This document shows positions 15,148 to 19,757 of a stretch of 19,757 bases of DNA, piece by piece (position 1 is the stretch's first letter; each line of letters opens with the position of its first letter). Both the position numbers and the translations under genes were made by a program. The stretch is from UMGS1474 sp050946775 (GTDB taxonomy: Bacteria; Bacillota; Clostridia; Oscillospirales; Acutalibacteraceae). The notes below the pieces were generated by a model, which made no database searches, was not told the origin of the DNA, and worked only from the letters and a program-made list of their open reading frames with translations. Location: contig JBMNVL010000028.1 in NCBI GenBank assembly GCA_050946775.1, forward strand, positions 1 to 19,757, in the 5' to 3' direction.

Positions 15148-16095
15148 TTATTCTTCCTCGCCCAGCCAGGTTTCGACCCAGTACCGGGGTCGGCCCTTGA
15201 CCTCGCTGTAGATCTTGCCGATGTATTCGCCGCAGACCCCGATGGCCAGCAGCTGGATGCCGCCCAACAGCCACAGCGAGCCGAGCAGAGCGGTGGTGCC
15301 GGCGCCCGCCACCCCGGCGATGCCGAGGATCAGCGCGACGAGCAGGGCGATCAGGCTGCCCAAAACGATCAGCCCGCCCACCGAGGCGATCAGCCGCAGG
15401 GGCTTGACGCTGAAGGAGGTGATCCCCTGCAGGGCGAATTGGAACATTTTTTTGAGGGGATATTTCGATTCGCCGGCCGCTCGCTCGCCCCGGTCGTAAT
15501 ACACAATATCGCTTTTATAGCCGATCAGCGGCACCATCCCCCGCAAGAACAGGTTGCGCTCGGGATAATGCGCCAGCGCCTCCAGCGCCTGCCGGCTCAT
15601 CAGCCGGTAGTCGGCGTGGTTGTAGACCGTCTCCACCCCCATCCGGCTCATCAGCCGGTAAAACGCCAGCGCGGTGCGGCGCTTGAAGGCGGTATCGGCG
15701 TCCCGTTTGCGGCGCACCCCGTAGACCACGTGGCAGCCCTCGGCATATTTGTCGAGAAATCCGTCGATGGCGTTGATGTCGTCCTGCAGATCGGCGTCCA
15801 TCGACACCGCCGCGTCGCAACGCTCCCGCACCGTCATCAACCCCGCCAGCACGGCGTTCTGGTGGCCGACGTTGTGGGCCAGCTTCAGCCCGGAGAACAG
15901 CGGGTTTTGCTGATGCAGCGAGACGATCAGCGGCCAGGTGCCGTCCCGGCTGCCGTCGTCCACCAGCAGCACCCGGCTGTCAGGCGCGATCCGTCCCGAG
16001 GCGATCAGGGCGTTCATTTTTTCCTCCATCACCCCGGCGGCAAGGGGCAGCACCTCCTGCTCGTTGTAACAGGGGATTACCAAAAACAAGCGCAT
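15148..16095 (-). CDS. GT2 glycosyltransferase, putative polyprenyl-phosphate-sugar synthase (GtrB/CsbB type)
   Basis: A 315-residue protein with a cytosolic GT-A domain: LVIPCYNEQEVL at the start, LLVDDGSRDGTW, the metal-site SMDADLQDD, and RRKRDADTAFKRRTALAFYRL. Two C-terminal membrane helices (about 237-262 and 270-293) are followed by GEYIGKIYSEVKGRPRYWV, the hallmark of GtrB/CsbB/DPM1-type enzymes that load a sugar from a nucleotide donor onto polyprenyl phosphate. It follows the GT-C-like gene by 12 bases with AAGGAGA inside the upstream gene's end. It should make the lipid-linked sugar used by the GT-C-like protein and flipped by a GtrA protein. The sugar cannot be told. Confidence 0.9.
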   Translation of the reverse strand: MRLFLVIPCYNEQEVLPLAAGVMEEKMNALIASGRIAPDSRVLLVDDGSRDGTWPLIVSLHQQNPLFSGLKLAHNVGHQNAVLAGLMTVRERCDAAVSMDADLQDDINAIDGFLDKYAEGCHVVYGVRRKRDADTAFKRRTALAFYRLMSRMGVETVYNHADYRLMSRQALEALAHYPERNLFLRGMVPLIGYKSDIVYYDRGERAAGESKYPLKKMFQFALQGITSFSVKPLRLIASVGGLIVLGSLIALLVALILGIAGVAGAGTTALLGSLWLLGGIQLLAIGVCGEYIGKIYSEVKGRPRYWVETWLGEEE

Positions 16096-16107
16096 CGTTT
16101 TGTCTCC

Positions 16108-18258
16108 TTATTTCCAGAAGGTCCAATCCCGCGCCAGGCGCAGGTATTCCAGCTGCAGATTCCGCCCGCCGACCACCAGATCGGAAGGCAAGGGCGCCAG
16201 CGCCAGCGCCGTGGTGGAAACAAAGCACCACACCGCGCTCAAAACCAGCGCCGTAAACAAAAACCGCTTCATCCGCTCGCTGCGGCAGCGCCGCCACACC
16301 GCGAAGCAGACCAGCAATCCGCCCAGCACCAGCTGCCAGGCGAAATCCACCGAATACCGCAAAGCGTAGCCGCTCTCCCAGGTCAGGGCGATCAGCCCCA
16401 GCGGGAAGATCACGGTAGGCAGCCCCACGATCAACAGCAGCCGGACCATCCGCCGGCGATCCATCCGGCGCATCACCCGGGGCGCGTACGCCAGCCCGCC
16501 CAGCGGCAGCGCCCGCCACAGCAGGCCGATCGCCGAGCCGGTCTCAAAGAAATAGTAGGCGTTGGTCTCCAGCTGATGGGTGGTACCGTGGATAAAGGGA
16601 AAATTCAACTGGAACTGGGGCAGAGCGATCAGCAGGTTATACAGACTGACGCCCGCCAGCCGCCAATGGAACTGGGTGTGGGTGAAATCGTTGATGGTCA
16701 GGGAATACCGGATGCCGAATTCCAGCGGTGAGCCGAACCGGACGAAGTTGTAGACCATCTGTCCGCCGCCGAAAAGCAGATAGGGCAGCAGCGCCGCCAG
16801 GGCGTATTTCACCACCGGGGCTTTGCGACGGAGATCGGTCTGGCGGCGATAGGACTTGAGCCCGAACCACAGCCAGACGACCGCCGACAGAGCGTAGACC
16901 GCCAGCGTCGGCCGCGACAGCACCGCCAGCGACATCGCCGTGGCCGACACCGCCAGACGCGCCAGCTTGATGGGCTTGTCCCCCAAAAGGCCCGACGTGG
17001 CCAGCGCGTAGAGCGCGATGGCCATAAACATCATCCCGGCCGTTTCCGCCACCTCGTAAAACTTCGGACGGTAGACCGAAAACTGGATCCCGCTCGAGCA
17101 AAGCACCAAAATCAGGCCGGCCATGGTCATTCCCAGCGGCAGATCCCGCATTTTCCGCCGCGCCAGCGCGTTGTAGGCGGCGCCGAGGAAAACGGCGCCC
17201 AGCAAGCCGAACAGCAGCACGGCGTAATCGGTGGGAAAATAATAGCCGGTCAGCAGGTGATAAGGCAAAAACAGGGTCAGCACCGGCGCGACGCCGTAAT
17301 AGGAGTAGTACCGGCCGTTGTAAAGCAAATGGTCCCACGCGTAATCGACCTCGGTGGCGGTGCGCTCCGCCCATTCGTAGGGATATTGCATCTGCAGCAA
17401 ATCCCGGGAGGGTTCCTCCAAAAGGGCGGTTTGCCCCGCCTCAATGGCGTCGACCAGCTCCTGCGAGATCTGGTCACCCTGCTTTTGGGTAAAGGATTTG
17501 GCGTGCAGATAGGGGGTGTCGTAAACGGCGAACAGTCCCCAAAGTGAAAACGCAAACAGCCCGGTGATCACCACCGGCGCCCAGCGGGAGACGGCGTTTT
17601 TGCCGGCTTTTTTCACAAAGGACGGCGCACGGCACAGCAGCCATATCCCCATGACCAGTCCCCACAAAAGCAACACGCGGTATACCCGGAACGTCATGGG
17701 AACCGGTTGGTTGACCTCGACGCCCCTTATGGCGATCCTTTCCCCGACGTCCACCCGCAGCCGCAGCCGCAGCCGCTCGCTTTTGCCGGCGAAAAAGCAG
17801 GTTTTGTACTGGGTATGAGGGGTGTGCTTGAGCAATTCCAGATAGGCCGGGCTTTCGATCAGGTTATGGTGCGCCTCGTCGGTATAAAGGATATCCACCA
17901 GCAGCTGGTGGCGGTCTTCCCTGAGAATATCCCCGTCCAGCCGGATGGTGCCCAGCGTCCGGTCGACCTGAAACTCCACGTAGGGGGTCCTGCTTTGCGC
18001 CACGTATACTCCCGGCTCCTCTTGGGATTCGGTCATCCCCACGATCCGGGTGGCCTGATCCATCGAAAACGAGCCCGGCTCAAACGAGCCGAACCACAGC
18101 CGGAAGGCGCTGGCGTTGAAGACGAACAGCTCCACCGCGACCACCGCCGCCAGCACCGCCGCCGCCAGGATAGCCGCCTGCCGCCAAAAGGAGGTGCGCC
18201 GCCCGTTCGACCGGGACAGCAGCTGCGCCAGCATCACGTCGCTTTCCTCCCGCTTCAT
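16108..18258 (-). CDS. Large polytopic membrane protein, putative GT-C-type glycosyltransferase
   Basis: The 716-residue protein has a cytosolic leader of about 25 residues, a first membrane helix (about 27-47), an extracytoplasmic domain of about 135 residues with beta-strand character, then some ten or more helices. A conserved-looking loop contains YDTPYLHAKSF and later LYNGRYYSYYGVAPVLTLFLPY. The overall plan fits GT-C enzymes that use polyprenyl-phosphate sugars outside the membrane, as YfhO or GtrC do, but I cannot assign a named family. The ATG at 18258 is chosen for the GGGGG seven bases upstream; a reading frame continues beyond it only because alr lies opposite. It is the first gene of the four-gene envelope operon. 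Confidence 0.75.
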   Translation of the reverse strand: MKREESDVMLAQLLSRSNGRRTSFWRQAAILAAAVLAAVVAVELFVFNASAFRLWFGSFEPGSFSMDQATRIVGMTESQEEPGVYVAQSRTPYVEFQVDRTLGTIRLDGDILREDRHQLLVDILYTDEAHHNLIESPAYLELLKHTPHTQYKTCFFAGKSERLRLRLRVDVGERIAIRGVEVNQPVPMTFRVYRVLLLWGLVMGIWLLCRAPSFVKKAGKNAVSRWAPVVITGLFAFSLWGLFAVYDTPYLHAKSFTQKQGDQISQELVDAIEAGQTALLEEPSRDLLQMQYPYEWAERTATEVDYAWDHLLYNGRYYSYYGVAPVLTLFLPYHLLTGYYFPTDYAVLLFGLLGAVFLGAAYNALARRKMRDLPLGMTMAGLILVLCSSGIQFSVYRPKFYEVAETAGMMFMAIALYALATSGLLGDKPIKLARLAVSATAMSLAVLSRPTLAVYALSAVVWLWFGLKSYRRQTDLRRKAPVVKYALAALLPYLLFGGGQMVYNFVRFGSPLEFGIRYSLTINDFTHTQFHWRLAGVSLYNLLIALPQFQLNFPFIHGTTHQLETNAYYFFETGSAIGLLWRALPLGGLAYAPRVMRRMDRRRMVRLLLIVGLPTVIFPLGLIALTWESGYALRYSVDFAWQLVLGGLLVCFAVWRRCRSERMKRFLFTALVLSAVWCFVSTTALALAPLPSDLVVGGRNLQLEYLRLARDWTFWK

Positions 18259-18294
18259 CCGCGCACCCCCTTCCTGCTGAAATCTATCCTCAGT

Positions 18295-18323
18295 AGTATA
18301 CCATAATTTTCCCCGCAAGAAAA
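18295..18323 (-). promoter_or_regulatory. Promoter of the envelope operon, extended -10 type
   Basis: On the minus strand TTTTCT (18323-18318) and TATACT (18300-18295) are 17 bases apart with TGG before the -10. The spacer begins TGCGGGGAAAA. The element matches the lgt promoter (7134-7162) in both hexamers, the GCGGGGAAAA block and the extended -10. Upstream of both there is also a pyrimidine run containing CTTTCC. Confidence 0.7.
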
Positions 18324-18343
18324 GGGAAAGGGCAAAAAAAGCG

Positions 18344-18372
18344 TTGATTATTTTTGGCAAAATGCGTATAAT
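18344..18372 (+). promoter_or_regulatory. Sigma-A promoter of alr
   Basis: TTGATT (18344-18349) and a perfect TATAAT (18367-18372) are separated by 17 bases. The start codon follows 24 bases later, giving a short leader. This promoter is back-to-back with that of the envelope operon; their -35 boxes are about 20 bases apart. Confidence 0.85.
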
Positions 18373-18396
18373 GGGGGAAAGAAAGAGGTTTTGCCG

Positions 18397-19581
18397 ATGA
18401 TCGAATTTCTCAAACGCACCTGGGCGCAGGTGGATCTGGACGCCATTACCCACAATTACCGGGTGATCGCCGGCGCGCTTCGCGGCGGATGCAAGCCCAT
18501 CGCCATCGTCAAGGCGGACGCCTACGGCCACGGCGCGGTGCCGGTGGCGCGGGCGCTGGCCGGGGCCGGGGCGGATTTTTTCGGCGTGTCCAATCTGGAG
18601 GAGGCGCTGCAGCTTCGCCGGGGCGGGATCGACGCGCCCATCCTGATTTTGTCCTACACCCCGCCCGAGGAAGCGGCCCGCCTTTCGGAAAACGGCGTCA
18701 TTCAGACGGCAGTAACGCCCCAATACGCCCGTGAGCTGAACGAGCAGGCCGAAAAGCACGGCTGCACCGTGCGGGTCCATATCAAGCTGGACACCGGCAT
18801 GGCCCGGGTGGGGCTGTCCTGCCGGCAGGAGGAGGAGATCGCCGCCGCCGCCCTGCAGGCCGCCGCCCTTTGCCGGCTGCCGCACCTGCGGGTGGAGGGG
18901 ATCTTTACCCATTTCGCCTCGGCCGACGAGCAAAACGACGGCGGGTATACCGCCGCCCAGTTTGACCGGTTCATCCGGGTGGCCGACGCGCTGGAAAAGC
19001 AGGGCTTTTCGCTTGTCCGCCATTGCTGCAACAGCGCCGCCACCATCCGCTATCCCGCCATGCATCTCGACCGGGTACGTCCCGGCATCATCCTCTACGG
19101 GCTGGCGCCCGATCCCGGCTGGATGAACGGGCTGTGGGATCTGCGCCCGGCGATGGAGCTAAAAACGGCGGTGTCGATGGTCAAAACCGTTCCCGCCGGC
19201 ACCCCGGTCAGCTACGGGCGCACCTTCACCGCCAAAAAAGACACCGTCGTGGCGACGGTGCCCATCGGCTACGCCGACGGCTATCCCCGCGCCATGTCGG
19301 GAAAGGCGTATATGCTGGTAAACGGGCAAAAAGCCCCGGTGATCGGCCGGGTGTGCATGGACCAGTGTATGCTGGACGTCACCGGTATCCCCGGCGTAAA
19401 GGCCGGCAGCGTGGTGACCGTCTTCGGCAAGGACGGCGACGCCCTTTTGCCGGTGGAGGATTTCGCCGCGCTGGACGGCACCATTCATTACGAGACCGTC
19501 TGTCTGATCGGCAAACGGGTCCCGCGGGTCTATCTGCGGGGCGGCCGGGTGGTCGACCGGCTCAACTACATCGCCGAATAA
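18397..19581 (+). CDS. alr: Alanine racemase
   Basis: The 394-residue PLP enzyme interconverts L- and D-alanine and supplies D-Ala for peptidoglycan and possibly teichoic acid. Key positions are visible: Lys39 in IVKADAYGHG (the PLP lysine), Arg137 in DTGMARVGL, His209 and Asn212 in RHCCNSAAT, RPGIILYG (228-235), Tyr273 in VSYGRTF (the second catalytic base), PIGYADGYPR and GRVCMDQCMLDVT. ATG at 18397 is preferred over TTG at 18391, with AAAGAGG (18382-18388) eight bases upstream. Length is as usual for the family. It is monocistronic, with its own promoter and a strong terminator, and diverges from the envelope operon. Confidence 0.95.
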   Translation: MIEFLKRTWAQVDLDAITHNYRVIAGALRGGCKPIAIVKADAYGHGAVPVARALAGAGADFFGVSNLEEALQLRRGGIDAPILILSYTPPEEAARLSENGVIQTAVTPQYARELNEQAEKHGCTVRVHIKLDTGMARVGLSCRQEEEIAAAALQAAALCRLPHLRVEGIFTHFASADEQNDGGYTAAQFDRFIRVADALEKQGFSLVRHCCNSAATIRYPAMHLDRVRPGIILYGLAPDPGWMNGLWDLRPAMELKTAVSMVKTVPAGTPVSYGRTFTAKKDTVVATVPIGYADGYPRAMSGKAYMLVNGQKAPVIGRVCMDQCMLDVTGIPGVKAGSVVTVFGKDGDALLPVEDFAALDGTIHYETVCLIGKRVPRVYLRGGRVVDRLNYIAE

Positions 19582-19590
19582 ACGCAAGAA

Positions 19591-19633
19591 CGCCCGCCCT
19601 GGCCGGATCTCCGGTCAAGGCGGGCGGTTTTTT
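19591..19633 (+). terminator. Intrinsic terminator of alr
   Basis: CGCCCGCC (19591-19598) pairs with GGCGGGCG (19619-19626), with further pairing inside (GGCCGG against CCGGTC), and is followed by a T6 run (19628-19633). It starts nine bases after the stop codon. Confidence 0.9.
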
Positions 19634-19689
19634 GCTAATCGGGCAGGTCGCGCCGGCATCCCGCCGGCTGGTATAAATTGTCGGGGCGC

Positions 19690-19757
19690 GAACGCCTCCC
19701 TTGCCTAAAGGGAGGTGGCCGAGGAGCCGCTTGCGGCGACGAGGTCGGAGGGATAGT
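19690..19757. repeat. Intergenic hairpin repeat at the right edge (CCTCCCTT/AAGGGAGG type), possibly incomplete
   Basis: CCTCCCTT (19695-19702) and AAGGGAGG (19708-19715) form a hairpin around five bases, followed by GTGGCCGAGGAGCCGC and TGCGGCGAC...GGTCGGAGGGATAG. This arrangement, a CTCCCTT/AAGGGAG hairpin followed by a second GC-rich inverted pair and GGAGGGA, matches a repeat I recall as common between genes in Oscillospiraceae-like genomes. It reaches the window end, so the full unit cannot be judged. Confidence 0.55.

Noticed and set aside
15115..16731. Long plus-strand open frame opposite the GT2 and GT-C-like genes
   Set aside because: Gln/His/Arg-rich composition typical of antisense frames in GC-rich DNA; the minus-strand genes have clear motifs and ribosome sites.
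18259..19065. N-terminal extension of the large membrane protein by 269 codons
   Set aside because: The extension is antisense to alr, crosses the promoter region, and lacks membrane or domain character; the ATG at 18258 has a ribosome site.

Overview
The window looks like chromosomal core DNA from a GC-rich member of the Clostridia (Oscillospiraceae/Ruminococcaceae-like, probably uncultured). The evidence is the strongly GC-biased third codon positions, the Gram-positive gene repertoire (MecA adaptor, MurT/GatD pair, Rnf genes, a clostridial ECF sigma/membrane-protein pair), dense ATGA/TGATG-coupled operons, AGGAGG-type ribosome sites, and intergenic hairpin repeats of a type I recall from gut Clostridia. 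I see no insertion sequence, phage gene, CRISPR array, tRNA or rRNA. Identifications rest on reading motifs, not on database searches.

Layout. 1-364: no gene, tandem terminators and a promoter. 365-1740 (+): ECF sigma factor and its coupled membrane protein. 1848-5198 (+): zinc/manganese ABC importer (binding protein, ATPase, permease), then a MmcQ/YjbR protein and a GNAT acetyltransferase. 5354-7112 (-): lgt and folD. 7274-7924 (+): rpe, divergent from lgt. 7906-8472 (-): MecA-like adaptor, overlapping the rpe tail. 8573-12838 (+): a four-gene Rnf-like set in the order C-D-E-A, followed by a VanZ-GtrA fusion protein. 12839-13058: repeats and terminators. 13059-18258 (-): an envelope operon read as large membrane glycosyltransferase-like protein, GT2 glycosyltransferase, MurT-like ligase, GatD-like protein. 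18397-19581 (+): alr, divergent from that operon. 19582-19757: terminator and a repeat that runs off the edge.

The most unusual content is the Rnf-like locus. It has no rnfG and no rnfB. RnfC keeps its two 4Fe-4S motifs but lacks the glycine-rich and acidic NADH/FMN motifs. RnfD lacks the flavinylation motif. RnfE/RnfA lack three of the four cysteines that bind the intramembrane 2Fe-2S cluster in canonical complexes. The subunits are otherwise intact, coupled and full length, so this looks like a repurposed Rnf-derived membrane complex, not a decaying pseudogene set. A second, parallel oddity is the MurT/GatD pair: GatD lacks both the nucleophilic Cys and the catalytic His, and the MurT acidic motif that completes the triad is also changed, while the Mur-ligase P-loop and zinc ribbon are kept.

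The envelope genes can be read together. The GtrA-domain protein (putative polyprenyl-phosphate-sugar flippase), the GT2 enzyme (putative polyprenyl-phosphate-sugar synthase) and the polytopic GT-C-like protein (putative extracytoplasmic transferase) would make a complete three-component surface glycosylation system, split over two convergent operons. Alr and MurT/GatD add peptidoglycan precursor functions. The promoters of lgt and of the GT-C operon share a distinctive sequence that could indicate common control.
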